Assembly (NCBI GenBank): GCA_024233215.1
Contig: JACKPW010000011.1
Span: forward strand, 124,001-188,000
Length of the DNA stretch: 64,000 nt
Reading direction: 5' to 3'
From: Verrucomicrobiales bacterium
Lineage (GTDB): Bacteria; Verrucomicrobiota; Verrucomicrobiia; Limisphaerales; J093
Below are positions 46,524-57,112 of the stretch, one piece after another (position 1 is the stretch's first letter; each line of letters opens with the position of its first letter). The translations under genes and the position numbers were made by a program. The notes under the pieces were generated by a model. It was not told where the DNA came from. It was given only the letters and a program-made list of their open reading frames with translations, and made no database searches.

Positions 46524-48923
46524 CTATTTCGCGATTTCGAGATCAAACAGCGTCACGCTGCACGGCGCCAGCGAGAGCCGATCGATGTCGCCCACCGGAC
46601 GTGACTGGATCTCGATGCAGTTCGGCGCGTCATCGGGATCATTGTAGGCCTGTGGATCCGTGCCGGCGATTTCCCAGGCGCGCCCCTGTCCGGTAAGCCT
46701 CGCCCCCGTCAGGGTCAGCGGCACCTCCGCCGGCTGCAGGCTCGCGTTCACCACGCCGATGGTCAGCCGGCTGCGGTCCACGTTCCAGGCCGCCTGGGCG
46801 TCAATCAGTCCCTTCGTTTCCGTCGCGACGGGCAATTGGCCAAAGTGATGACGGTAGAGCTTGAGCACCAGCCCGGTGGTCGCGAAGGCGGCATTGCGCC
46901 GGCTGGTCTTGATGCAGCCAATCACGTTGACGGTTTGCGCGTAAAACGCCGAGGCGATGATGTCGCTGTCGCGGGCGTACTCATGCAAACCGGCGGCAAT
47001 CCCCAGGGCGTCCTTGAGGAAGTAGCGCGTGCCGAGTTCGCCGAACTCATGGGGACCGTACCAATAATTCCATTCGGTCATCGCGATCCGAATGTCCTTC
47101 CCCTCGAGGTTGGGCAGTTCCTTGCGGGCCTGCCGGTGGAACTCGGCCTTGCGACGGATGCTGTCCGGGATCTGCCGGATGTGGGACATCAGGCCCGAGC
47201 GTTCCTGGCAGTAGAAGTGTTCGGCGATGTAGTGCATGTGATCGGCACAATCCTTGAGCAGTCCCGTGCTCCATGGGCCTGCGTTTCCGGAAGAAATGCA
47301 GAGGATGTTCGGATCGACCTCGCGCATCTTGTCGACCACCCAGTTCTGCTTGAGCACATAGTGGTTCAACGCCATGAAACCCAGCTGCCAGGTGCCCCAC
47401 ATCTCGTTGCCGATACCCCAGTAACGCACGCCAAAAGGCTTCGGAGATCCGTTCAGCGCGCGTTGCTTCCCGTAAAGCGTGTCCGCGGCGCCGTTGGCGT
47501 ACTCGAGTTCGGCCGCGGCGGAATAGGCGTCACCGAACCCGGTGTTCACCGTGATCCACGGTTCCGCGTCCACCAGTTCGCAGAAGTGAATGAACTCGTG
47601 CATGCCGAAGTCGTTGTGCTCGACCCCGGTCCAGGCCGGGTTCGTGCGCGGCGGCCGGCGGTCGCGATCGCCCACGCCATCGCGCCAGTCGTAACCGCTG
47701 ACGAAATTGCCGCCGGGCCAACGGTAGATCGGTGCCTTGAGCTGCCGCAGCAATTCCAACGTGTCGGCCCGCAGCCCATCAATGTTGTCCGCCGGCATGA
47801 GCGAGGCGGTCCCCACCAGGACTGTGCCACGAGTTACCTGAAGTCCCACCCAGGCCTTGTCCGTGGTCGACGAAGCGGTGAATCGGAACGGATGCCGCTG
47901 GTAATCGCCGGGCAACACCTCCACTTCCATCGATTCGTCCGCCCCGTTCTCATCACCGTGGGTCAACCTCACGTAGGCGGACCGGTCTCCCCCGGCCTGC
48001 ATCCAGAGATACCCCACATAGTCCTTGCCCGCGGTCACGCCGAGATCGAGCTGGCGGATTCCCGCCCCCGCGGTGATGCGTGGAGTGTGCTTGCCGACAA
48101 ACGGGGCCTCGCTGCTCATCGTCACCCGATCCGCCGGTCCCTGGATCTGCCAGGGTGAGGCGCCCACCACCGGGAAGTCCGAGTTCCGAAGCGACCGGTA
48201 AGGCGCGTAGTCGGCGGAGATGGGATGGTAGAACTTCCGATCCTCGAGCATTTCGGCCCAGATCCCGCCGTACACACAGCGCCCGAGGTGCTCAATGAAC
48301 TGGCTGTAGATCTCCACGGGCATCGGTTCGCCAATCTTGCCGGCGTCGATGACAAGCGCGGGGGTCGGCGCCGGCCGGGCGGAGAGGCGCGTCAGTTCCA
48401 CGTCGTCGAACCACGCGGTTCCCGTCGCCTGCCCCCAACCGCCAAGGAGGCAGTTGATTTGCAGCGAGTCCAGGTCGTCCACGTCAAACTCCACACTGAC
48501 CTGTTTCCAATCGGTCGTGCCGGTGACGGCTTCGGTGGCCACGCCCTGCAGGTTGTGGAGGTTCAGCAAAGCCCCCCGGCCCGTGCCTGCCTTGAGTCCG
48601 TCCGTCTTGATCCAGGCGCTGAGGCGATAGCGGCCAAACGGCTCGGCGGGCACGGTGATCGACCAGCTCAGATCGCCGCCTTCGGTCGAGGAGATTTGGG
48701 CGCTGCGTTCGCCCGTCCGGCCGGATTCGGCGACGGCGAATTCGCCGCTGCCGCCCCAGGTCTGTTGCTGCCAGAAGCGCGGGCCACTGCGTCCGGTGGA
48801 CTCAAAGGAGCCGTTGCGAACCATGTTTTCGGCGGCCTGGGAGGCGACGGGGCCGGTCAGCCCCGCCAGCAGCAACCAGCGGGCGAGTCGTCGGGTTCTT
48901 GGGTATCTCAGGGGGTTGTTCAT
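46524..48923 (-). CDS. GH51 α-L-arabinofuranosidase with N-terminal carbohydrate-binding domain
   Basis: This 799-residue secreted enzyme has a signal peptide (LARWLLLAGLTGPVASQAAE). A CBM4/9-like β-sandwich spans about residues 33-185 (NMVRNGSFESTGRSGPRFW). The GH51 catalytic barrel (about 200-620) has GIGNEMWG with the acid/base Glu and AMTEWNYWYG with the nucleophile Glu. A C-terminal β-sandwich (620-799) completes the fold. It removes terminal arabinofuranose from arabinan or arabinoxylan. GH43 and GH127 genes lie directly upstream on the same strand, a typical arabinan set. The frame is free of shifts, unlike that of its GH127 neighbour. Confidence 0.93.
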   Translation of the reverse strand: MNNPLRYPRTRRLARWLLLAGLTGPVASQAAENMVRNGSFESTGRSGPRFWQQQTWGGSGEFAVAESGRTGERSAQISSTEGGDLSWSITVPAEPFGRYRLSAWIKTDGLKAGTGRGALLNLHNLQGVATEAVTGTTDWKQVSVEFDVDDLDSLQINCLLGGWGQATGTAWFDDVELTRLSARPAPTPALVIDAGKIGEPMPVEIYSQFIEHLGRCVYGGIWAEMLEDRKFYHPISADYAPYRSLRNSDFPVVGASPWQIQGPADRVTMSSEAPFVGKHTPRITAGAGIRQLDLGVTAGKDYVGYLWMQAGGDRSAYVRLTHGDENGADESMEVEVLPGDYQRHPFRFTASSTTDKAWVGLQVTRGTVLVGTASLMPADNIDGLRADTLELLRQLKAPIYRWPGGNFVSGYDWRDGVGDRDRRPPRTNPAWTGVEHNDFGMHEFIHFCELVDAEPWITVNTGFGDAYSAAAELEYANGAADTLYGKQRALNGSPKPFGVRYWGIGNEMWGTWQLGFMALNHYVLKQNWVVDKMREVDPNILCISSGNAGPWSTGLLKDCADHMHYIAEHFYCQERSGLMSHIRQIPDSIRRKAEFHRQARKELPNLEGKDIRIAMTEWNYWYGPHEFGELGTRYFLKDALGIAAGLHEYARDSDIIASAFYAQTVNVIGCIKTSRRNAAFATTGLVLKLYRHHFGQLPVATETKGLIDAQAAWNVDRSRLTIGVVNASLQPAEVPLTLTGARLTGQGRAWEIAGTDPQAYNDPDDAPNCIEIQSRPVGDIDRLSLAPCSVTLFDLEIAK

Positions 48924-48933
48924 GGTGTGTTCG

Positions 48934-49056
48934 GCATCGATGTTTCGGGAAACTTCCGGGATCGCTCCGGGCGTGGGTGACTGAACGCATCGATGTTTCG
49001 GCGCAAATCTTCTGGGTATCGCGGGTCCGACCCGCAGGCGGAAAGTGACTGAACGC
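48934..49056. repeat. short imperfect tandem repeat between GH51 and GH43
   Basis: The block GCATCGATGTTTCGG occurs at 48934-48948 and 48987-49001, and GTGACTGAACGC at 48977-48988 and 49045-49056, giving two units of about 53 and 68 bp. It fills the 135-bp gap between the two genes. It may be a local duplication or regulatory repeat. No hairpin with a U-tract is seen. Confidence 0.5.
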
Positions 49057-49058
49057 CG

Positions 49059-50360
49059 CTAGTTCGCATCGGTGCGGGTGGAACGGGCATAAGGATGCGA
49101 CGCCGGGAGGAGCGTGATGCGGCCTTCCTTGATCCGCACCGGCACGATGGCGGGACGCTCGGAGATGGGGCCGTTGAAGATTGTGGACCACCAGCCTCCC
49201 AGTTCGTCCTGGAAGAACACGTTGTGGCCGCCATGCGGGATCGCCTCGTAACGTTCACGATAGGGACCGAACAGGTTCGGGGAGGAAACGACCATGCAAC
49301 TGTAGCGGCCGTCGAACCCCTCGGCGCAGGAGAGATGGTAGAGCCCGCCGGTCTTGAAGAGATACATGCCCTCGTAGCCGACGTGATCGAACGAGCCCTT
49401 CCCGAAGATGCCCTCACAGAGCCCGCTGTGATGCTTTGGATCGGGATCGCTCGTCGTGGTTCGCAGCCAGCGATACGGCTCCTCCACCAAACCGCTCAGG
49501 TCCGGCTTCATCCGCGCGATCTTGCCGCTGTGCCAGAGGAAATACACCGTGCCGTCGTCGTCCTCGAACAGGGAGGCATCGATTTCGTCCCCCATGGGCG
49601 CTCCGGGTTGCACGTCTTCATAGGGTCCCTCGGGTTTGCCGGAGGTGCTGCGGAGCAACCCGCACCCGGAGGTCCGCCCCGTGCCATCCCAGCCGGGCAA
49701 CGAATAGGTCAGCCAGAAGGTGCCCTTGAGATGGTGGATCTCCGGCGCCCAAATCGGCTTCCGCTTCTCGAAGTAGGGTTGATGCCACGGGCTCCCGCCA
49801 TAGCGCCAGACCGTACCCAGCGGTTCCCAGGTGGCGAAGTCCCGGGTGCGCCAGACCCGGATGCCGTTCTCGTTGTTGAAGCTCCAGAACGGCTCGCTCG
49901 TCCCGGTCAGATACCAGGCCCCATCCGACCCCCGGCAAATGGAAGGATCGCGGAGTGGGATATCCGCGAGCTTGCGCAGGCCGGTGAGTTCGCCGGCCTC
50001 CGGCCAGACCGGCAGGCGGGAAGGGAGCGAGGCCTTGGTGGCAACTTCGGATGCTCCCTCCGCCGCGGCAACGAGACCGAACAAAGGAAGTCCAAGCAAC
50101 GCGAAGGTCAGGCCGAAGCCGCGGCCGAGCCGCAGCAATTCAGTCCGGAACGGGGAGCGCACGCGGCTCGCGCGCCGTGGCCGGCGGCCCGCCGGACACA
50201 TTCGAAAGGTACCGGAGCCACTGGTCGGTGACGGTCCATTCCACCGGGAACCAGTCGGCGGGCCGCCGACCGGAGCAGCCGGGCCGGCCGCGCTCCCCAT
50301 GGCAAGTGCAGGCGTACGGCTGAGGGCACCGGCCAACGCCCGTTCGTTCGTCGGGTTCAT
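49059..50360 (-). CDS. secreted GH43-type glycoside hydrolase
   Basis: The protein has up to 433 residues. The catalytic five-bladed propeller has the general-base Asp in IPLRDPSICRGSDGAWYL, the pKa-tuning Asp in GDEIDASLFEDDDGTVYF and the acid Glu in YEGMYLFKTGGLYHLS. The signal segment is GFGLTFALLGLPLFGLVAAAEG, near residue 80 of the longest frame. ATG 50360 has a good GAGGA site; a GTG at 50162 would put the signal at the N-terminus and is a real alternative. Likely arabinofuranosidase, arabinanase or xylosidase by context. It lies 8 bp after GH127 and before GH51. Confidence 0.82.
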   Translation of the reverse strand: MNPTNERALAGALSRTPALAMGSAAGPAAPVGGPPTGSRWNGPSPTSGSGTFRMCPAGRRPRRASRVRSPFRTELLRLGRGFGLTFALLGLPLFGLVAAAEGASEVATKASLPSRLPVWPEAGELTGLRKLADIPLRDPSICRGSDGAWYLTGTSEPFWSFNNENGIRVWRTRDFATWEPLGTVWRYGGSPWHQPYFEKRKPIWAPEIHHLKGTFWLTYSLPGWDGTGRTSGCGLLRSTSGKPEGPYEDVQPGAPMGDEIDASLFEDDDGTVYFLWHSGKIARMKPDLSGLVEEPYRWLRTTTSDPDPKHHSGLCEGIFGKGSFDHVGYEGMYLFKTGGLYHLSCAEGFDGRYSCMVVSSPNLFGPYRERYEAIPHGGHNVFFQDELGGWWSTIFNGPISERPAIVPVRIKEGRITLLPASHPYARSTRTDAN

Positions 50361-50367
50361 CGTGTCC

Positions 50368-52742
50368 TCACGGCTCGGGGGTCAGCAGGCGCACGTCAAA
50401 CACCCCACCCGCCCAGGCGCCCGGTTGGGCCTGGAAGCGGACATTGACCTTGTCGCGCCCCTGCGTCAACCGCTCCGGAATCGGATAGGTCTGCTCGTAG
50501 AACTTGCCGGGCGCATTCTCCCGGAGCCGCTGCGTCGCGACCTTCTCGCCATTCACCAGGATGTCGAAGATCCGGTTGCCCGTCTCCCCACCCCAGTAGG
50601 TCACCCACAGTTCGTGCGGGCCGTCGGGTCGGACCTTCAGATCGAATCCAAACCAACCGCCGTTGATGGCGTGCCGCCACTTGCGACCGAACGCCTCGCC
50701 GGTCGAGGTCTCTTCGCCCTGGAGGTTGTGATCCCGCTCCGGCTGCATCTCGCCGATGCGCAACCGGTCCACCGTCCGGGCCTCCAGCACGGCTTGACGT
50801 TCCTGTTCGGCCCGGAGTTCAGCCTCGCGCCGGGTCCAGTCGGCCTCGGTGTATTCATCGAAATGCACCAGTACCGCCGGTCGTGCAGCCGATGAAACGG
50901 CACCAGTCGCACCTCCCGCGGACGTCCCACATTCACCGTCTCGAATACCTGGGCCGTCCGGGAAACCGGCTTGAGCCAGTCGGTCACCGGCCGGTCCGCC
51001 GTGAGCAGCACCGGGACGTAGAATGGCTCGTCCGCGTGCGGGTCTTCCACCGGTCCAAGGTCGGCCGCCAGCAGCGTGGGGCCGTGGAACACCGCGATGC
51101 GACGCGGATTGTCCGGCATGGCCTCGGTGCGGAGGGACATGGGAAAGCTGAATCGAACGCGGTCCCCGTTCCGCCATTCCCGGCGGATCACCAGGAACCC
51201 GTCCTCGCACGTGGCGTCCTCGACCGGTTGCCCGTTGACACTGGCGAAGACGCCGTCCCTGGCCCAGCATGGCCGGCGCAGGCGCAGGGCGAATTCCTGT
51301 GCCCGTGCCGCGGTGATGAGCAGGTCCGTGCAGTCTCCCTCCGGCCACCGGGTTTCCTGTCGCACCTGCACGTCATGCGCCCGCCAGTTCAGGGTCGAGG
51401 GAATGAACAGGTTCACCCAGAGACTGTCGGCGTCGTGAAAGTAGATGCCATCCGTGTACGCACATGGTTCTCCATGCCGGTGCCCATGCAGCAGGTGAAC
51501 CAGTCGTATTTCAACTGGTAACTCTTCGTGCCACCCTGGCGGAGGGTCAGGTTGTAGATCACCCGTCCGTCGGGATGCTGGCTCGACCGGATGTGATTCA
51601 GCAACGCGCGCTCATAGAAGTCCGCCACGCGGCTTTCGGGCCGCCAGCCGAAGATGTGCCGCGTCAACTTGAGCATGTTGTAGACGTTGCAGGTCTCGGT
51701 GGTGTCGTCGCTCAGCCGGTCGTTGAGCTGGTCGGGCGGCCCGAAATGCTCGTGGTCACAATGCCCGCCGGTGACATAGCTGTGATGGTTCACCACGCGG
51801 TCCCAGAAGAAATCCGCCGCGGCCCGGTCGGCGGGATCTCCGGTCAATTCGTAGCGCGTGGCCAGCCCGTTCAGCTTGGGAATCTGCGTGTTGGCATGCT
51901 TCCCGGCAGAATGTCCTCGCCGCGCGCGAGTGGATCCAGAATCGCCTTGTGATGGAACCGGCGGGACAACCGGAGATACCGTTCGTCCCCGTGTCCGCGT
52001 AGAGATCGGCGAAGGTCTCGTTGATGCCGCCGTGCTCCGCCACCATCATCTTCTGCATCTGGGCGTCGTCCAGGTTCGCCAGGGTCTTTTCGAACCAGTC
52101 CGCCAGCTTCCGCGCCACGGCGGCGCCTGCTTGTTGCCACACAGCCGGTAGGCGTCGCGCAGACCGGCGAAGAGCTTGTGCATCGTGTAGTTCGGCACCC
52201 AGCAGCCGTTGAGATCGAAGCCGGCGGACCGGATGTTGCCAGCCGCCACCTCGGCATAGACTTTTCGTCCGTTGGGAATCGCCGCCACGTAGCCGTCGCC
52301 CCGGCTTCCTGGCAGGCGGCCAGTTCCTCCACGATGTAATTCACCCGGCGCAGGAACTCCCCGTCATCGGTGGCGGCCCAGGCGAAGGCGCAGCCACTGA
52401 GGTAATGGCCCAACGAATGGCCTGAGACGCCCTGCTGTTCCCAGCCGGGGTAATGCTCCGCCTTCGGTTTCAGCCCGGACTCCGACCGGAACCGCGCCAG
52501 GAACCGGTCCGGCTCCAGGCTCAGGAGGTGCTCCACCGCCGCGTCCTGCCCGGCCTTGAAGAGGCTGCCGTCAAGCAGACGCACGTCGTGCGGGCTGAAG
52601 GGCAGCGCCAAGGGTGGCGCGACCGGGATGACCTTGAGCAGCGCGGGGTTGGCCGCGAGGGAGTCCGCCTGGACTGAAGACACGCCGGCAAGCAAGGCGG
52701 CCAGCACAGTGGTCCTCGCCGGCGCGGGAAGGGCATCATCAT
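50368..52742 (-). pseudogene. GH127 (DUF1680) β-L-arabinofuranosidase, seven frameshifts
   Basis: About 794 residues emerge if seven single bases are restored. The start is MMMPFPAPARTTVLAALLAG, then SPHDVRLLDGSLFKAGQ, HSLGHYLSGCAFAWAAT, AEHGGINETFADLY, TGGHCDHEHFGPPD, ETCNVYNMLKLTRHIF (GH127 core, with catalytic Glu and Cys ligand regions), YDWFTCCMGTGMENH (CCxG zinc/catalytic Cys motif) and a C-terminal β-sandwich. The shifts are at about 52726, 52300, 52124, 51988, 51903, 51461 and 50868. All are one missing base, in most cases within a run of G or C. The enzyme releases β-L-arabinofuranose. It looks like a functional gene in poor sequence, but true decay is not excluded. Confidence 0.8.
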
Positions 52743-52773
52743 GGGAAGCTGTGGGGGCGGGCGGGCGGGCGTG

Positions 52774-53558
52774 TTACCACCAGAACGAAGGCGAGCCGGT
52801 GGTTCGGACAACCATCTTGTTGAAAGCGCGCCATTCCGTGTGGCCATCGAGCATCAGGAGGTTCCCGCCGGCCGGCATGTTGCCGGAGGCCAGGTGCGGA
52901 GAGCGATGCCCTTTCCACCCGCCGTCGATGTCGGTGTATTGATTCTTGGTGCGGTCCACCTCGTTATCGCCCTCGGAAATCGTGGCATCAGCCACCACGA
53001 CGCGTTCGGTGGGACCGGGTTGAAGAGTGGCGCCGTTGGGCATTTTCCAGGGGTGGGATTCATGGACTCCGTCCAATTGGTCAGGCGCATTCGACCGGAA
53101 TTCTTGAACGCGACCTGGTAGCCGATGACGCGGTAGCCGGTGGTGTTGGCCCCGCAACCTCGTTGGTGACGCCCGTGGTGAAAGCCCAGAGCTCGTCGTT
53201 GTCCTGCTTGGAAAAGCCCGGACAATAGGATGGGCACGGGGCACCCCGTTGACGACGAAGGCATCCGCCGCCTTGGCGGGAAGGTCCCAGGGCCAGATGG
53301 CTCCGGCGCAGTCAGGGAACTTCCCTTCATTGTCGTTGCCATACATGAAAATCGCGATGCCGAGCTGGTGCAGGTTGCTGTTGCACTTCACCTGGATGGC
53401 CTTTTGTTTCGCCTTGCTCAACGCCGGGAGCAGCATGCCTGCCAGGATGGCGATGATGGCGATGACCACCAGGAGCTCGATGAGGGTGAACGCCCACGTC
53501 CGCCGACGGTTGGCGGCGCCGGCGGAAAAGCGGGAGAGGGAGGGAGGGGGGGTTGCAT
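52774..53558 (-). pseudogene. prepilin-like (type II secretion pseudopilin) protein, four frameshifts
   Basis: About 260 residues after correction. The N-terminal prepilin segment FTLIELLVVIAIIAILAG has the expected Phe+1 and Glu+5, and PALSKAKQKA comes next. The body has CNSNLHQLGIAIFMYGNDNE, ANTTGYRVIGYQVAFK and LLMLDGHTEWRAFNKM. This DUF1559-like type is abundant in Verrucomicrobiota and Planctomycetes. Shifts lie at a G7 run (53546-53552, eight expected), about 53229, 53150-53153 and 53050-53053; each is a single missing base. With all restored the frame runs from the ATG at 53558 to 52774. Function: surface or secretion fibre component, not assigned. Confidence 0.72.
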
Positions 53559-53570
53559 AGGTCGAGGGCG

Positions 53571-53601
53571 AAAAAGGCCGGCTGGCCTTGGCCAGCCGGC
53601 C
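53571..53601 (-). terminator. intrinsic terminator after the LamG gene
   Basis: On the minus strand, arms GGCCGGCTGGCC and GGCCAGCCGGCC enclose an AA loop and are followed by TTTTT. It lies 18 bp after the LamG gene stop and just before the pseudopilin start. Confidence 0.88.
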
Positions 53602-53618
53602 CCCCGTGTGAGGTCAGA

Positions 53619-56600
53619 CTAGTTCTTCAGCAACTGATAATAGGCGTCGCCGGCGGAGATCGGCAGGGTCACCTGCAGGCGACCGTTCGATTCCACCGGG
53701 GTTTGCCCGGTCGACGACCAACTGGCCTGCGGGCCGAGCTTCGCGCTGGTCTGCAGATCGAAGCCCCTGCGCAGCCGCGGGCCAGGAGATCACGATGTTG
53801 CCACCGTCCAGCGCCACCGCCATTTCGGGCGCCGGCGTGAGATCGGGCAGTTGATCCGGTCCCGCCACGTATCCGGCCATGACCTCGCTGTCGAGCAGCG
53901 CGCCCTGGTAGACGCGGAACTCGTCGAATTCACCCGTATACAACGGGTCGGTCCAGTTGGAGCGGCCCAGGTAGACGTTGATGTCCTCGAGGACCGTGAG
54001 CGGATGCACGATGGTGCCGGTGGACTTCCGATCGCCGTTCACGTAGAGCCGGGGCGGCCCCGCTCGCGGTGTCATACACCACGGCGAAGTGCGTGTCCTG
54101 GCCCACCGGCAGCGCGGTGGTGTTCAGCTGCGGCAGCTCGGCACCGGTGCCTTCCTTGATGGCGAAACGGAAGGTGTTGTCGCCGGAACGCGGCGTCAGG
54201 AACATGTAACCGACGCCCGGATTGGAGTAGGTGTCCTCGAGCGGATTGCCCACACCGTCCACGGCCGAGGTCCGGCCGATGTCGAAGATGCGCTGCCAGC
54301 TTTCGCCCGCCGGTCCGCCCCAGTTCACCCAGCCCTCGATGGAGAAGCTCGGCAGGACGGAGAACATGGCGTTCGGCAGGTTCACGTAGCCCTCCGTGCC
54401 GTTGTAGGCGCCGCCGCCCAGCTTCAGCCGGCCGCTGCCGGTGAAGTCGGAGGTGGCCGTGGGATTGATGAGTTGACCGTCCGCATCGCCGACGGAGTCC
54501 TCCACCAGGGTCGTCCCCGGTGCCCCGCTGAAGCTGTAGCGGTGCAACAGGCTCGGGGTCTCGTAACCTTCCGGCAGCTGAACCTCAACCGTGGCCTGGG
54601 CCGAAAGCCCGGAGTAGGTCCCGGTGACGTTGGCGGTGCCCACGCCGCGAGGTTGCAGCGCGCCTGTGGCATTCACGGTGGCCACTGCAGGCTTCGTGGA
54701 TTCGAAGGTCACGCCGGCAAAGGTGGCCACATTCGCAAGGATGTCACCGGGGAAGGTGGCCATGAGTCCGGCATTTTCCGTCACGCCGCCGGCCGACAAC
54801 GGAGTCGGGTAGGTCAGGCTCAGTGCCGTCGGGGCCAGCACTTCGACCTGGGCGGTGACTTCCTGGCCCGAGTAGGTGGCCGTCAGGGTGGCGGTGCCGA
54901 CACTCACCGGGCGCATGGTGCCGTTGTTGTCGACCGTGAAGATTCCGGAATCGGAGGAGGTGAACAGCGAGCCGTAAAGGGCGCTGACGTCCACGTTCTG
55001 AATGTTCGCGTAATCGGCCCGCAGACTTGCGCTGCTGGCGGTGGGATTGCCGATCAGCAGGGCCGGCGCCTCGAGGCTGACACTGACGAGCTGGCCGGGG
55101 CTGGGCGGGAGGGTGTCCGGTCCGGACTCCTGGGCCAGGGCGATTTCGAGCTCGCTCAGCGCGCCTTCATAGATGCGCAGCTCGTTGATGCTGCCGTCGA
55201 AGGCCGCGTCATTCCACTGGGAGGCACCCAGCCAGCAGTTGGCATCGATGAGGTCCGACAGGTTGAACGGCGCGGTGTCGCTGTCGATCAGACGGCCGTC
55301 GATCCACATTTCCGACTTGTCCAGGTCCGGGGCGCAGATGCAGACCACGTGGACCTGCTGACCGACCGGAAGGGCGGAGGGACCAGTGAGGAAGCGTTCC
55401 CCAAGGAAGCCGGTGCCGCTCATGTTGCACTGCACGCCGTCCGGATCGCCGGCGCCGCCGAGAGGCGTGAGGAAGAACCCGCCGGTGCCATCGCCGCTGT
55501 TGTGGGGATCGGTGCCCTTGGCACTGTTGCCGAAGTCGAACACGCGCTGCCAGTAGGAACCGGCCGGACCATCCCAGGTGAACCAGGTCTCAATGGTGAT
55601 GTTCTGCTTCGAGGAGACCATGCCGTCGGGCAGGTCGACGTAGGCCACCGTGGCATAACCGCCGCCGGGGAACACCGCCTGGCCGTTGGCGAAGGTGACG
55701 TTCAGGGTGCCGTCGGGGGAGGAGACCAGCGTGCCGTTGGCGCCGCCGACCGAGTCCGCTGCCGAGCTGGCGAAGCTGTAACGGTTGGCCAGGACGGCGG
55801 GATTCGCCTGTACGGTCAGGTTGGCGGTGCCCGTCTTGCCGCCATGCTCAACCGTGAGGGTGACCGTGCCCGCGGCCCGCGCCGCGACCCGGCCGTCGGC
55901 CAGCACTTCGGCGATGTCCGGATTCGAGGAGGTGATGACGGCTTCGTTCGGGCCCAGCACCACGGTGCCCGCCGAGGAATAATTGGCGGTGGGTTCGGGA
56001 CGGATGGTCGCCCCTTCGTAGACGAGAGTCGTGACGTTCAAGCCCACGGAAACCAGCGTGCCAGGGTTGTTGGCCGTCAGGGAGTCCGGACCGGCCACGT
56101 AGCTTGCCGAGACCTGCGCCGAGTTTAACGCGGCGTTGTGCACGCGGAACTCGTCGATGGAGCCATACAGCCAGCCGTCCGCCCCGTACAGGACCGGCCC
56201 AGATAGCAGTGCTGCGGCGCGACGGCCGACAACGGGATGTCCAGCGCCGTGTTGTATCCCTGGAGGACACCGTCGACGTAAATCGCCATCCAAGAATTCG
56301 CCGGGTCGATCACCGAAACGATGTGGTGCGGCGTGTCATCGTCCATGACACCCGGAAGCACCACCATTTCCTCGTGATTGTAGCCGGGATCGGCGTCCGA
56401 GATCGTCAGGCGGGTGTCGCCGTTCCCCGAGTGGGGATGAAACCCAGGTAATTGCGGCCCACTCCGCTGTCGGTGGCACCGTAATCACCGAAGTCGAACA
56501 ACCGCGTCCAAACGACGTCACTGCCGCTGAAGCAGGTGACCCACGCCTCCAGGGTGGTCGCGGTGTAGCCTTCGATGAGCCCGCCGGGCAGATCGACGTA

Positions 56601-56795
56601 GGAATCGTTGTCGGGAGGGCCGCTGAGCCAGACCTGCCCGCCGGCCCAGGTGTTGAGGCCTTCGATGGTACCGTGGGCGGTGCCCACACTGTCCGAGGCA
56701 TCCGAGTCGAACGAATACCTGTGAGTGACATCGGCCATTAAGCCGCCGGCCAAGGCAAGGGAAGCCAGCCAGGCGAACGTTGATTGTTTCTTCAT
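53619..56795 (-). pseudogene. secreted LamG/BIG-domain protein, four frameshifts
   Basis: About 1058 residues after correction. The signal is MKKQSTFAWLASLALAGG, cleavage near LMADVTHRY. Three LamG-type domains (HRYSFDSDASDSVG; NRYSFASSAADSVGG; HRYSFSGAPGTTL) each end in a repeat like GSIDEFRVHNAALNS and alternate with bacterial Ig-like domains (GTVTLTVEHGGKTGTANL). The final part returns to SAGDAYYQLLKN at 53619-53621. Shifts are at about 56426, 56199, 54052 (one missing base each) and 53765 (one extra). It is probably a secreted carbohydrate or cell-surface binding protein. Its terminator is at 53571-53601. Confidence 0.75.
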
Positions 56796-57057
56796 GATGT
56801 TGCTGTGTTGGACTGTTGAAACGTCAAGGTAAAACCCCGGCAAGAAGACGCGCAACGCCACTTTGCGCAAATTAATCACCATTTTGCGAACCCCGTGCCC
56901 GGGGTTGCGGTGCCCCCATGAGGTCCTGGCAGCGGGGATCAGAGGCGGGAGGAAGCAGTCGGCCGTGCAACCGATCGTGATCCTCCAGGTCATTCAGCCA
57001 CTGAAAGCCCACCCATCGGCTTGGTGCCGGTGCGGATGACAAACCCTCGGTGGCAAC

Positions 57058-57088
57058 AAAAAGGGAGGGGCGGCCTGGCCGCCCCTCC
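57058..57088 (-). terminator. intrinsic terminator after the discoidin-like gene
   Basis: On the minus strand, arms GGAGGGGCGGCC and GGCCGCCCCTCC are followed by CTTTTT; the loop is very short. It lies 25 bp after the stop at 57113. Confidence 0.85.
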
Positions 57089-57112
57089 GTGCTTCAGTCA
57101 TGCACCGTCAAG

